Assembly (NCBI GenBank): GCA_937886445.1
Contig: CALGBY010000134.1
Span: 62,001-126,000, forward strand
From: an uncultured Clostridia bacterium
Lineage (GTDB): Bacteria; Bacillota; Clostridia; Christensenellales; Aristaeellaceae
Length of the DNA: 64,000 nucleotides
Direction: 5' to 3'
The position numbers and the translations under genes were made by a program. A model generated the notes under the pieces. The model ran no database searches and had not been told where the DNA came from. It was given only the letters and a program-made list of their open reading frames with translations. Shown in pieces: positions 1 to 8,316 of the stretch; the stretch's first letter is position 1; each line of letters begins with the position of its first letter.

Positions 1-900
1 AACGAGCGTAACGCTTACGATGGATTTCATAAGCCCTACGGCTGAAGCATAGCTGTATTGCGCGCTTTGCAGACCCTGCTGGTAAACAAACACATCAAGC
101 GTCTGCGAAGCACTGCGGTTCAGCGCGTTGGACATAAGGATCAGATGATCATATCCTGAGTCAAGCACGCTTCCCATTCTGAGGATCAGCATAAGCACGA
201 TGGTGGAACGGATCGCCGGAAGAGTGATGTGCCACATTCTGCGTAACCGGCCGGCACCGTCTACCATGGCAGCTTCATACAGCTGTGTATCAACATTTGT
301 TAAGGCGGCAAGGAAAATGATGGTGCCCCAGCCGGTTTCTTTCCAAATCGTCTGCCCGACGATCATCCAGCGGAAGGTATCGGGGGATGTCAGGTATTCA
401 ACGGGTTGCCCAAGCAGTTGATTAGTAAACTTGTAAACGATTCCGGTGGGACTGAAAAGAACATAAGTAATGGAAACAACAATAACGATGGAGATAAAAT
501 GCGGAACATACAGGAATGTCTGCAAAACCTTTTTGTACTTGAGCGAACGCATTTCGTTCAGCAAAAGCGCAAGAATGATGGGAGCAGGGAAATAGAGAGC
601 GATATTCATCAGGCTGAGCAGCAATGTATTTCCGAGATATCGTGTCCAGCTTGATGATTTGAAGAAATACTGGAACCATTTCAAGCCGACCCATTTACTT
701 CCGAACACACCGGAATAGGGGACATAGTTTTCAAAAGCGATCACAATGCCCCACATGGGTAGGTATTTGAAAATGATAAAGTAGATCAATCCGGGGAGAA
801 GCAGCAAATAAAGCCAGCAATCCCGTTTAAGATCGGCGCGAAGACGTGTCCGGTACTCTTTGCCCTGACCGTACATGGCAATTCGTTCGGATCTTTTCAT
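1..900 (-). CDS. CUT1 ABC sugar transporter permease, LplB/YteP type (3' end cut by window edge)
   Basis: This is an open frame from an ATG at position 900 to the window edge (300 codons, no stop), so the C-terminus is missing. It begins MKRSERIAMYGQGKEYRTR and has a first membrane segment near residues 28-45, followed by several more. The inner-membrane EAA loop is present as YEAAMVDGAGRLRRMWHIT, the site that docks an ABC ATPase. The family moves oligosaccharides across the cytoplasmic membrane with a separate binding protein and a shared MsmX-like ATPase. The RBS AAAGGAG lies inside the end of the GH105 gene, 5 bp upstream, so the two are co-transcribed. It is a second LplB-type permease beside the one at 3304. 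Substrate (pectin fragments) is inferred from the neighbour. Confidence 0.9.
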   Translation of the reverse strand, partial: MKRSERIAMYGQGKEYRTRLRADLKRDCWLYLLLLPGLIYFIIFKYLPMWGIVIAFENYVPYSGVFGSKWVGLKWFQYFFKSSSWTRYLGNTLLLSLMNIALYFPAPIILALLLNEMRSLKYKKVLQTFLYVPHFISIVIVVSITYVLFSPTGIVYKFTNQLLGQPVEYLTSPDTFRWMIVGQTIWKETGWGTIIFLAALTNVDTQLYEAAMVDGAGRLRRMWHITLPAIRSTIVLMLILRMGSVLDSGYDHLILMSNALNRSASQTLDVFVYQQGLQSAQYSYASAVGLMKSIVSVTLV

Positions 901-905
901 AAAAG

Positions 906-1952
906 TCAATCTCCTTTAAGCATCAATTCAGTCAGCATCAGGAATGTAAGCCCCTGCCCATAGGCTGTGGGAGTCACGATAATGTCTTTATAGTGCTGAA
1001 GGGTATGTCCCATGCCGGTCCCGCCGGATACGCCCTGAACAGCGCCGGTCTCGTCGATCTGTCCAAGCACTGCGTTTGCGGAAAGCATTCCCATATCATA
1101 ATATTTTTCTTCCGGCAGCCATCCCAGCCGCACGCCTTTGATAATGCCATAGGCAATACCGGCGGTTGCACTGGTCTCACAGTATGTTTCTTCAACATCG
1201 ATCAAAGTTGTGAACATACCGTTTACACGCTGCAGCTTCCATAAGGCAAGTACCTGATCCTGCCAGGCGGAACGGATCATCTTCATTGCGGCGCTGCTGC
1301 TCTTCGTGATGTCAAAAAGCTCAATAGCGGAAACCGTGAACCAGGCATTGCCGCGTGCCCAGAATGCACCTGCAAAATTATTGCGGCCGTCAAAGGTCCA
1401 ACCGTGATAGAAAAGACCGGACTTTTGATCCTGAAGATAACGGATATGCATCAGGAACTGATATTCAGCTTCCGCGACAAGCTCGGGACGCTCCAGCACT
1501 ATGCCGGCTTTTGCGAGAAACAGGCATACCATGAAAAGCGTGTCACACCAAAGCTGCTGGTAATGCTTGTTCCATACCGTGCAGTGCTGCAATCCGCCGT
1601 ATTCGGTACGCGGCATTTCATTCAGCACCCAGTCCAGCCAGCTTTCGATCACAGGCAGATATTCAGCCTTTTTTGTTTCGCCGTAAAGACAGGTAAGCGT
1701 CAGAACAGGCGCTACTGTATTAACATTGCGGTGAGGCTGTTCGGCGCGTGAAAGCATGTCATCATACCAGCCGGTCAGATAATCGAGCACTTTTCTGTCA
1801 CCGCTTTGCTGCCAGGTCTTGTAGATGCCATAAAGAGCGACACCGGTAGGCCACTCCCAGTTGTTCATTGTGAGATGGCCGCGAGAGGGATCGTTTCCGT
1901 CGGCGTTTTTCAGCATATTGAGAACCCGCCCGGCAATTTCACAGTAATTCAT
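906..1952 (-). CDS. Glycoside hydrolase family 105, unsaturated rhamnogalacturonyl hydrolase (YteR/YesR-like)
   Basis: A 348-residue protein without signal peptide, the usual size of the cytoplasmic YteR/YesR enzymes. These hydrate the double bond of 4,5-unsaturated glycuronyl residues left by pectate or rhamnogalacturonan lyases, releasing a keto sugar. Family landmarks seen are NNWEWPTGVALYG near residue 30, LWCDTLFM with the likely catalytic Asp137, FWARGNAWFTVSAIEL near 198, and a C-terminal YGQGLTFLMLTE. The start ATG follows GAGGTG. It sits between an aldo/keto reductase (32 bp upstream) and a permease (5 bp downstream), which fits uptake and intracellular trimming of imported oligosaccharides. 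GH88 is the nearest alternative family. The exact substrate cannot be read from sequence. Confidence 0.88.
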   Translation of the reverse strand: MNYCEIAGRVLNMLKNADGNDPSRGHLTMNNWEWPTGVALYGIYKTWQQSGDRKVLDYLTGWYDDMLSRAEQPHRNVNTVAPVLTLTCLYGETKKAEYLPVIESWLDWVLNEMPRTEYGGLQHCTVWNKHYQQLWCDTLFMVCLFLAKAGIVLERPELVAEAEYQFLMHIRYLQDQKSGLFYHGWTFDGRNNFAGAFWARGNAWFTVSAIELFDITKSSSAAMKMIRSAWQDQVLALWKLQRVNGMFTTLIDVEETYCETSATAGIAYGIIKGVRLGWLPEEKYYDMGMLSANAVLGQIDETGAVQGVSGGTGMGHTLQHYKDIIVTPTAYGQGLTFLMLTELMLKGD

Positions 1953-1984
1953 ATTTTACACCTCGATCGCAAAATATTATACAA

Positions 1985-2977
1985 TCACTTAACTATGCTG
2001 TCAATAGCTGAAAGCTCTTCGGCACTGAATTCAAGTTTTCCGAGCGATTGAACATTTTCGATGATCTGCTCCGGCTTGCTGGCACCGATAATGGCACTGG
2101 TAACGACCTGCTCTCTCAAGCACCACGCAAGCGCCATCTGGCTAAGCTTCTGCCCACGGCTGACAGCGATATCATTCAGCATGCGGATTTTCGAAAGCTG
2201 TTCCTCTTTTATACCTGAAGCTTTAAGATAACGGGGATCCTTTGCCGCACGTGAGTCTGCCGGGATACCATTAAGGTATTTTCCCGTGAGCAGACCCTGA
2301 GCCAGAGGAATAAAAACAATGCAGCCGATTTTTTTCTCCGAAAGAAGCTGTAACATACCGTTCTCTATCGAACGATCGAGGAGATTATATCTTGATTGCT
2401 CGATCAGGCATGGGGTGCCGAGCTTCTCCAGGATATCCGTCATACGGCGCGCTTCTTCGGGAGCGTAATTTGAAAGACCGATGTACAGCGCTTTTCCGCT
2501 GCGAACGATCTGATCAAGCGCTGAAGCGGTTTCCTCCATAGGAGTGTTCGGATCAGGTCTGTGATGATAGAATATGTCTACATATTCCAAGTGCATCCGT
2601 TTCAGACTTTGATCGATACTGGAGATCAGATATTTTCTGCTGCCGCCGTCTCCATATGGACCGGGCCACATATCATAGCCCGCTTTAGTTGAAATGATCA
2701 GTTCATCACGAAACGGCTTCCAGTCGTTTTCCATATGGCGACCGAAATTTTTTTCTGCTTCTCCGTAGGGAGGACCGTAATTGTTGGCAAGATCAAAATG
2801 TGTGATGCCACAGTCAAAGGCAGTACGAATCAAACTTTGCTGTACATCAAAAGGAGTGATCTCTCCGAAATTATGCCATAGTCCGAGACTGATGCACGGA
2901 AGCATCAAACCGCTGTTTCCGCAATGCCGGTACAGCATCCTGCCATCATACCTGTTTTTATCAGGAACATAGTCCAT
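1985..2977 (-). CDS. Aldo/keto reductase, YghZ/Kv-beta-like
   Basis: A 330-residue NADPH-dependent aldo/keto reductase. The catalytic tetrad is visible as Asp and Tyr in FDLANNYGPPYGEAE, Lys in IISTKAGYDMWPGPYG and His in IFYHHRPDPNTP. The GPPYG insertion and the DMWPGPYGDGGSRKYL stretch are typical of the YghZ branch (L-glyceraldehyde-3-phosphate or related aldehyde reductases). I chose the ATG at 2977 because GGAGG lies 8 bp before it; an in-frame GTG at 2986 would sit inside that RBS. It is the first gene of the minus-strand operon, behind a strong promoter and a LacI-type operator. Its role is probably reduction of an aldehyde or keto sugar made during polysaccharide breakdown, but the substrate is unknown. 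Confidence 0.88.
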   Translation of the reverse strand: MDYVPDKNRYDGRMLYRHCGNSGLMLPCISLGLWHNFGEITPFDVQQSLIRTAFDCGITHFDLANNYGPPYGEAEKNFGRHMENDWKPFRDELIISTKAGYDMWPGPYGDGGSRKYLISSIDQSLKRMHLEYVDIFYHHRPDPNTPMEETASALDQIVRSGKALYIGLSNYAPEEARRMTDILEKLGTPCLIEQSRYNLLDRSIENGMLQLLSEKKIGCIVFIPLAQGLLTGKYLNGIPADSRAAKDPRYLKASGIKEEQLSKIRMLNDIAVSRGQKLSQMALAWCLREQVVTSAIIGASKPEQIIENVQSLGKLEFSAEELSAIDSIVK

Positions 2978-3022
2978 CTGCGCCACCTCCGATCAAAACG
3001 TCTCATTGTTTTCAAGCTTCAA

Positions 3023-3036
3023 TGTTAGCGCTTTCA
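3023..3036. promoter_or_regulatory. LacI/CcpA-type operator downstream of the minus-strand promoter
   Basis: TGTTAGCGCTTTCA is a near-perfect 14-bp palindrome around AGCGCT. It touches the -10 box of the minus-strand promoter (3036-3041) and would cover its start site, so binding should repress the reductase-GH105-permease operon. The local LacI regulator (7092-8126) or CcpA are the candidate binders. Confidence 0.6.
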
Positions 3037-3064
3037 GTATACAACGGCATAAAATGAATGTCAA
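3036..3064 (-). promoter_or_regulatory. Sigma-A promoter of the reductase-GH105-permease operon
   Basis: On the minus strand TTGACA (3064-3059) and TATACT (3041-3036) are separated by exactly 17 bp, an almost perfect consensus. It lies 59 bp before the reductase start codon and overlaps the operator at 3023-3036. Confidence 0.75.
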
Positions 3065-3214
3065 CAATAATTTTTATCAGCGCATAGCCGTCTCGACCCT
3101 TGTATTATTTTGCCGCTATTTTCCCTGATAATATAAAAATGGGCTTATACAGATTCCTGCATCATTTCAAATAAACTGTCCTGACGCCGGATAAAATTTT
3201 ATTGTGTTATTTTC

Positions 3215-3228
3215 AGAAAGCGCTTGCA
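3215..3228. promoter_or_regulatory. LacI/CcpA-type operator overlapping the plus-strand -35 box
   Basis: AGAAAGCGCTTGCA has the same AGCGCT core as the site at 3023-3036, and its right half overlaps the -35 TTGCAA. Together the two sites suggest joint repression of the divergent operons by one regulator. Confidence 0.55.
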
Positions 3229-3252
3229 AATCGTTTTTGAATGTGCTAATAT
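3224..3252 (+). promoter_or_regulatory. Sigma-A promoter of the plus-strand sugar transporter operon
   Basis: TTGCAA (3224-3229), a 17-bp spacer and TAATAT (3247-3252). The permease start is about 50 bp downstream. The rest of the 326-bp divergent region holds no ORF that I can support. Confidence 0.65.
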
Positions 3253-3303
3253 GATTTCAGCCAAGTTTGATGAGGTCTGCATTATAGTGTTAGGGGGGTA
3301 AGC

Positions 3304-4245
3304 ATGACGAAAACCGTCAGAAATGATTTGCGAAGACATCGCAATCTCATATATTTTAAAAACAACTGGCAAATGTATCTGCTTTTGCTGATACCTGTTG
3401 CCTTTGTTATCATATTTAAATACGCTGCTTATCCGGGTCTCAGGATCGCCTTTATGAATTATAAGCCGGCAAAAGGTTATTCCGGCAGCGAATGGGTTAA
3501 GTTCCAAACCTTTGAGAAGGTTTTCAAGGACAAAGATTTTATAAGAGCTCTGAAGAACTCGCTTATATTCAACTTTGCCGATCTCATTGTGGGGTTCCCG
3601 GTACCCGTGATCCTTGCGATAATGCTGAATGAACTCAGGTTCAAGAGATTTAAGCGTGTATCCCAGACAATTCTTTATCTGCCGCACTTTTTGAGCTGGG
3701 TCATCATTGCCAGTGTAGCTCTCAGCCTTTTCAAGCCAGAGACCGGTCTGGTAAACATCCTTCTGAAAAACGCGAAGATCGTTGAGAAGGGTATTCCCTT
3801 CCTTACTGAAAAGTGGCATTGGGCAGGTTCCTATCTTTTGATCGGAATCTGGCAGAACATGGGATGGGGCACCATCATATATCTCGCGGCCATTACCGGT
3901 ATCGATGCCGAGCTCTATGAGGCGGCAACGATCGACGGCGCAGGGCGCTGGAGAAAAATATGGAATGTCACATTGCCCTGCATCAGAGGCACCATGGTAA
4001 CGCTTCTTATCATGAATCTCGGACGCGTGATGGGCTCCAACTTTGAACGGCTCGACGCGCTCGGAAATGTTCAGGTGAAGGAATTCCAGTATCAGCTTGC
4101 TATCTATATTTATGAAAAAGGACTGGCCGGAAATAACTTCAGCCGTGCAACTGCCGTTGGTCTTTTCCAGAGCCTGACAGGGCTGCTGCTCGTACTCGCG
4201 TCTGATTTCGTTGCAAAGCGACTCGGCGAAGACGGATTGCTTTAA
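3304..4245 (+). CDS. CUT1 ABC sugar transporter permease, LplB/YteP type
   Basis: A 313-residue inner-membrane permease with a first membrane segment near residues 23-41 and about six in all. The EAA loop reads YEAATIDGAGRWRKIWNVT near residue 215. The protein is closely similar in layout to the partial permease at 1-900, suggesting two paralogous transporters at this locus. The RBS is AGGGGGG before the ATG. The second permease and the binding protein follow in the same direction, and no ATPase gene is present, as usual for this group, which borrows an MsmX-like ATPase. It likely imports a complex oligosaccharide; pectin-derived material is an inference from the neighbouring GH105 gene. Confidence 0.9.
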   Translation: MTKTVRNDLRRHRNLIYFKNNWQMYLLLLIPVAFVIIFKYAAYPGLRIAFMNYKPAKGYSGSEWVKFQTFEKVFKDKDFIRALKNSLIFNFADLIVGFPVPVILAIMLNELRFKRFKRVSQTILYLPHFLSWVIIASVALSLFKPETGLVNILLKNAKIVEKGIPFLTEKWHWAGSYLLIGIWQNMGWGTIIYLAAITGIDAELYEAATIDGAGRWRKIWNVTLPCIRGTMVTLLIMNLGRVMGSNFERLDALGNVQVKEFQYQLAIYIYEKGLAGNNFSRATAVGLFQSLTGLLLVLASDFVAKRLGEDGLL

Positions 4246-4262
4246 GAGAGGAGGACGATAAG

Positions 4263-5186
4263 ATGTCTGTATATAACGGAAGCACAGTATCAGGTGCAAA
4301 CAGAAAATCCAACCACAGCAGGCTGAACAAAGTAAGGGTATCCGATTTCGTTATCGCGTTCGTGATACTCATCCTCAGTCTTACCTGCATCCTTCCGTTT
4401 ATCCATATCGCCGCAAAAAGTGTTTCATCTAATACAGCTGTGCTTTCAAAAAGAGTCTATCTTGTTCCCGACGGATTTAATGTAGATGCCTACGCTTCTA
4501 TTTTCAGAGACGGCCAGCTCACACACAGCCTGCTCTATTCGATCCTGATGACTGTCCTCTTTACCGCGGTCGGTATGATCGTAACTGTATGCGCTGCGTA
4601 TCCGCTGAGCAGAAAAAGTCTGAAGGGTCGCTCGTTCTTTGCGTTCATTCTGATGTTCACGATGTACTTCAGCGCCGGTCTGATTCCCGAATATCTTTTG
4701 ATGAAGGATCTTCATCTTTTGAACACGATCTGGGTCCTGGTGCTGCCGCTCGCGTTTTCCCCGTACAATATGCTGATCATGAAGTCTTTCTTTTCAAGTA
4801 CCATCCCAGAAAGCCTGTATGAGGCAGCACATCTGGATGGAGCGAATCATTTCCAGATCCTGTTTAAGATCGTGCTGCCGCTCAGCAAACCGATCCTCGC
4901 TACGATCGCCCTTTTCTACGCAGTCGGACGCTGGAACGCGTACGCTGACGCGAAATACTATATCACAACGAAATCCCTGCAGCCTTTGCAGTATCTGCTG
5001 AGCAACATGGTGCTGAATTCCGGTGCGGACGCGGTATCGCTCAATGAAACCGCTTTGGTCGAATCCACGCCAGAAGTTCTGCAATCCGCTACAGTTATGT
5101 TTGCCACCATACCGATCATTCTGGTATATCCCTTTGTACAGAAGTATTTTGTACAGGGAACGATGATCGGCGCGGTAAAGGGTTGA
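4263..5186 (+). CDS. CUT1 ABC sugar transporter permease, LplC/YtcP type
   Basis: A 307-residue partner permease. After a polar N-terminus (residues 1-25) there is a strong first membrane helix near 30-52, and further segments follow. The EAA loop is YEAAHLDGANHFQILFKIV. The ending FVQGTMIGAVKG is the standard C-terminus of this subfamily. The start ATG has a good GAGGAGG RBS, 17 bp after the stop of the first permease. It should form the heterodimeric channel with the preceding gene and take substrate from the binding protein encoded 59 bp downstream. Confidence 0.92.
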   Translation: MSVYNGSTVSGANRKSNHSRLNKVRVSDFVIAFVILILSLTCILPFIHIAAKSVSSNTAVLSKRVYLVPDGFNVDAYASIFRDGQLTHSLLYSILMTVLFTAVGMIVTVCAAYPLSRKSLKGRSFFAFILMFTMYFSAGLIPEYLLMKDLHLLNTIWVLVLPLAFSPYNMLIMKSFFSSTIPESLYEAAHLDGANHFQILFKIVLPLSKPILATIALFYAVGRWNAYADAKYYITTKSLQPLQYLLSNMVLNSGADAVSLNETALVESTPEVLQSATVMFATIPIILVYPFVQKYFVQGTMIGAVKG

Positions 5187-5245
5187 TCGAGGTATTAACG
5201 GGGCATGCCCCCGGAATAATACAAAAAGAATAGGAGGAAAGAAGA

Positions 5246-6871
5246 ATGAAACGCATCCTGTCCCTGATCCTGGCACTGGCGCTCCTGCTCGGAGTTGCCG
5301 CTGTCGCCGGCGCTGAAGTTCCCGCAGACTGGGAACCCTTCGCTGAGAGAGTCACCATCTCCGTACCTGTGTACGACCGTTCCAAGGAAGGTTATCCCGC
5401 TGTAGACGATAACTATTGGACCAACTGGATCCAGACCGAATTCGGTGACAAGTACAACATCACTGTCAAGTATATCGCCATTCCCCGCGGCGATGTAATG
5501 ACCAAGTATTCCATGCTGATCGCCGGTGGAGAAACCCCCACGATCATGATGGAATATGACTATCCCAAGGTATCTGAGTGGGCAAATGACGGAGCGATGC
5601 AGGTCATTGATCTTGAAGCTTTCAAGGCTGTTGCCCCCGCCTTCTACCAGAAGATGGTAGACAACAATCAGCTTGGCTACACCAAGCTGGGCGGTGAGGA
5701 TTACTTCGTGCTGACCGAGCGTCCTTACTACAACACCACCTACACCTTCGCCACCTTCTGCCGTATGGACTGGCTGCGTGCTGTAGGTTATGATCATGTT
5801 CCCGCGAACTATGCCGAGTACAGCGATGCGATCGACAAGATCATCGCTGCCGGCCTGACGGACAAGGCTCCTCTTGGACTCGGTCTGCCCGCGAATGCCT
5901 ATGTACAGAATTTCTCATTCCGTGATTTCCCTGTGGACGAGGCTGAATGGGCGATGCATTCTTCTCTGGGCACCGCTTCTCTTTCCTGGGAAGCTACCAG
6001 AAGATATCTGAAGCGCCTGAATGCCGAATACAACAAGGGCTGGTATTCTTCTGAATTTGACCTGGATACCAACACCGCCGGTGCCGCTTCCGACCAGCTG
6101 CAGGCTGATTTCATCAACGGCAAGACCTTCAGCTACGGCGGATACATGGGCGCGAATGTCAGCTGGCTGACCGCCTTCTATGAGAACAATCCGGACGCCG
6201 AGCTTGCTCTGGTTTCCAACTACATGGTTGAAGAACCCGGTGTCGTTGATCATGTGACCTTCCGTTCCGACAACCCCTTCGGCATGATCGTCGGCTTCGC
6301 TCATGACGCTACCCCCGATCAGCTGAAGGCTGCCTGGATGCTGATGGAATGGATGATCCAGCCTGAAAACCTGTTCGTTCTTGAAAACGGTGTTGAAGGC
6401 GTCACCTACACGCTCGATGAAAACGGTCTGCCCGTTGTAAACGCTGATTACCGCGGACCTGAAATGCTGAACCACAATTGCAATATCGATATGACCTGCC
6501 TGGTTCATGCCGCAAAGACCATCGGAACCATCGAGCAGTCCATCGCCGCCCTGGCTCCTCAGGGTCTGCCTGTAGATTTCACTCAGGCTCTGATCGACAA
6601 TTATTATGATCTGAAGAAGATCGCCGATGAAGGCCATTCCTATTCCGATCCTATCTTTGCCGTAACCATCGAATCCGAATCCGAATACACCGCGTCTCTG
6701 CTGAGCCTCTATCAGGAATACTTTGTAAAACTGGTCAAGTGCTCTCCCGATGAGTTTGACGCTCTGTATGAAGAACTGAGCAAGGAATACCTCGAAGCTG
6801 GCTATCAGGAGATCATTGATGAACGTCTTGAAGCCTATGAAGCCGGCAACACCACCAAGCTGCCTAAGTAA
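5246..6871 (+). CDS. Extracellular oligosaccharide-binding protein (LipO/YtcQ-like), signal-peptidase I type
   Basis: A 541-residue substrate-binding protein for the adjacent permease pair. Residues 1-23 form a classical signal peptide ending AGA before EVPADW. There is no cysteine at the cleavage region, so it lacks the lipobox that anchors most Gram-positive relatives. The mature part has the family's large two-lobe composition, rich in Trp and Tyr (for example NYWTNWIQTEFGDKY and YGGYMGANVSWLTAFYENN) for sugar stacking. Codon use is strongly biased (CTG, CCC, ATC), suggesting high expression. The RBS AGGAGGAAAG is strong and a terminator follows. How it is retained at the cell surface is not clear. 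Confidence 0.88.
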   Translation: MKRILSLILALALLLGVAAVAGAEVPADWEPFAERVTISVPVYDRSKEGYPAVDDNYWTNWIQTEFGDKYNITVKYIAIPRGDVMTKYSMLIAGGETPTIMMEYDYPKVSEWANDGAMQVIDLEAFKAVAPAFYQKMVDNNQLGYTKLGGEDYFVLTERPYYNTTYTFATFCRMDWLRAVGYDHVPANYAEYSDAIDKIIAAGLTDKAPLGLGLPANAYVQNFSFRDFPVDEAEWAMHSSLGTASLSWEATRRYLKRLNAEYNKGWYSSEFDLDTNTAGAASDQLQADFINGKTFSYGGYMGANVSWLTAFYENNPDAELALVSNYMVEEPGVVDHVTFRSDNPFGMIVGFAHDATPDQLKAAWMLMEWMIQPENLFVLENGVEGVTYTLDENGLPVVNADYRGPEMLNHNCNIDMTCLVHAAKTIGTIEQSIAALAPQGLPVDFTQALIDNYYDLKKIADEGHSYSDPIFAVTIESESEYTASLLSLYQEYFVKLVKCSPDEFDALYEELSKEYLEAGYQEIIDERLEAYEAGNTTKLPK

Positions 6872-6885
6872 TTCTATGTAACTCG

Positions 6886-6912
6886 GGGCACCGCCGTTGG
6901 CGGTGCCCTTTT
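6886..6912 (+). terminator. Rho-independent terminator of the transporter operon
   Basis: GGGCACCGCC, loop GTT, GGCGGTGCCC, then TTTTG. A 10-bp perfect GC-rich stem 15 bp after the binding-protein stop. Confidence 0.85.
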
Positions 6913-6970
6913 GTTAAGGAGATACAGTATAATTATCCGATAGGCAGAAGATCGCTGTAATTGTATGGTA

Positions 6971-6999
6971 TTGCCATAAAGCAGATATCATGATAAATT
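6971..6999 (+). promoter_or_regulatory. Putative promoter of the LacI-family regulator
   Basis: TTGCCA (6971-6976), 17 bp, TAAATT (6994-6999). No AGCGCT-centred operator is visible here, so autoregulation is not supported by the sequence. Confidence 0.4.
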
Positions 7000-7091
7000 A
7001 TTGAAGTGGGCAGCCGGTACTACACAAAGCAGTATAAAACGTGATATATTATTATCTGTTAATCGTATATCTTGAAAGGGAGTTGATCATC

Positions 7092-8126
7092 ATGAATGAA
7101 ACAGGAAACAATACGATCTACGAGGTGGCGAAGGAAGCAGGCGTTTCCATCACCACGGTTTCCCGTGTTCTTCATGGAAAAGATACAGTTTCACCGGAGA
7201 CGCGTAAGAAGGTCGAAGATGTGATTCATAGGCTCAATTACCGCCCCAGTGCTATTGCACGCGGTCTGACAGGTCAGAAAACTAACACGCTCGGCATCAT
7301 TCTTCCGAAATTGACAAATCCGAACTACGCAATGATTTTCAACGGCGCCTACGAAGAAGCGCGCCTGCATGGGTACTCGATTTCTCTTTTCCCCTGGAAA
7401 AGCTTGAACGCGCAGGAGTATAATCCTGCACTGATGCTGGCTGAGCGGCGTCTGGACGGTGTTATCGTAAATGTTGAATATCTGACGCCGGAAGATATGG
7501 AATTACTGCGCCGCCAATTGGATGAGCTTAAGCTTTATATGCCCATCGTGCTGATCGGCTGCGTTCCGGAAACATTGGATTTTCCGACGATTCGTTATAA
7601 CAATGCTGAATGGACAAAAAAAATCGTGAATGAGCTGACTGCTCTCGGTCATGAGAGGATCGCCTTTATCGGCGGAAATGAAGAGGACCGGTATGAATAC
7701 CGCCGCGATATAGGATATATGGAAGGTCTGAAAGAAGCAAAACTTCCGTTTATCAGAAATTATCGTGTTTATTGCCGTGCAACCCCTGAAGCCGGTGAAA
7801 AAGCGATGCACGAGATTTTTGACGATCTCCAGCCCCGCTACTGGCCTACTGCCGTGATCGCGATCAATGACCTCGTTGCACTCGGATGCCAGAAGGTAGC
7901 ATCCGAATACGGTCTCAAGATACCGCGTGATCTGAGCATTTTCGGATGTGATAATCTGTTCTTCTCCGCTTTCAGCAATCCTCCGCTTTCGACAGTTGAT
8001 ACCAAGCAGCAGGAGATAGGCGCCCGTGCGGTAAGAATGCTGCTGGAGAACAGCCAGGGGAGAGAAGACGCGGATTGGGAGCTGATCATTACCGGTTCTA
8101 TCGGAAAAGCCATCTCCAGAACATAA
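7092..8126 (+). CDS. LacI/GalR-family transcriptional regulator
   Basis: A 344-residue regulator. The N-terminal helix-turn-helix is TIYEVAKEAGVSITTVSRV, with hinge-helix region NYRPSAIARGL, followed by a periplasmic-binding-like effector domain (residues about 65-340) that includes the conserved FGCDNLFFS segment. I placed the start at ATG 7092, which follows AAAGGGAG with proper spacing; an in-frame start at 7041 adds an unlikely hydrophobic tail. Position just after the transporter operon and the two AGCGCT palindromes in the divergent promoter region suggest that it controls sugar uptake and GH105 expression. The inducer is unknown. Confidence 0.9.
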   Translation: MNETGNNTIYEVAKEAGVSITTVSRVLHGKDTVSPETRKKVEDVIHRLNYRPSAIARGLTGQKTNTLGIILPKLTNPNYAMIFNGAYEEARLHGYSISLFPWKSLNAQEYNPALMLAERRLDGVIVNVEYLTPEDMELLRRQLDELKLYMPIVLIGCVPETLDFPTIRYNNAEWTKKIVNELTALGHERIAFIGGNEEDRYEYRRDIGYMEGLKEAKLPFIRNYRVYCRATPEAGEKAMHEIFDDLQPRYWPTAVIAINDLVALGCQKVASEYGLKIPRDLSIFGCDNLFFSAFSNPPLSTVDTKQQEIGARAVRMLLENSQGREDADWELIITGSIGKAISRT

Positions 8127-8192
8127 TATCCGCTATGATTATGAACTTTTGAAAATTTACGTCTGAATGATCAAAATTTGTATAATTTTCTC

Positions 8193-8221
8193 TTGCAAAT
8201 CACAAATCTTTATGATAAAAT
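8193..8221 (+). promoter_or_regulatory. Promoter of rpsB-tsf
   Basis: TTGCAA (8193-8198), 17 bp, TAAAAT (8216-8221). A transcript starting near 8228 would have a leader of about 90 nt. Confidence 0.6.
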
Positions 8222-8227
8222 TCAAGA

Positions 8228-8316
8228 GATCACGCACGCGTACGGATCTGCCGCTTGTGCCGTAATGGTGTCCGGCAGAGACGAAGCACGCGGTGGAAAA
8301 ACAAGGAGGAAGAAAA
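8228..8316 (+). ncRNA. Candidate structured rpsB 5' leader
   Basis: The leader holds a stem CTGCCG (8248-8253) pairing with CGGCAG (8273-8278) around a 19-nt loop, with GC-rich flanks. Autoregulatory rpsB leaders that bind free S2 are known in several bacterial groups. I cannot match this one to a defined family, so the assignment is tentative. Confidence 0.3.
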
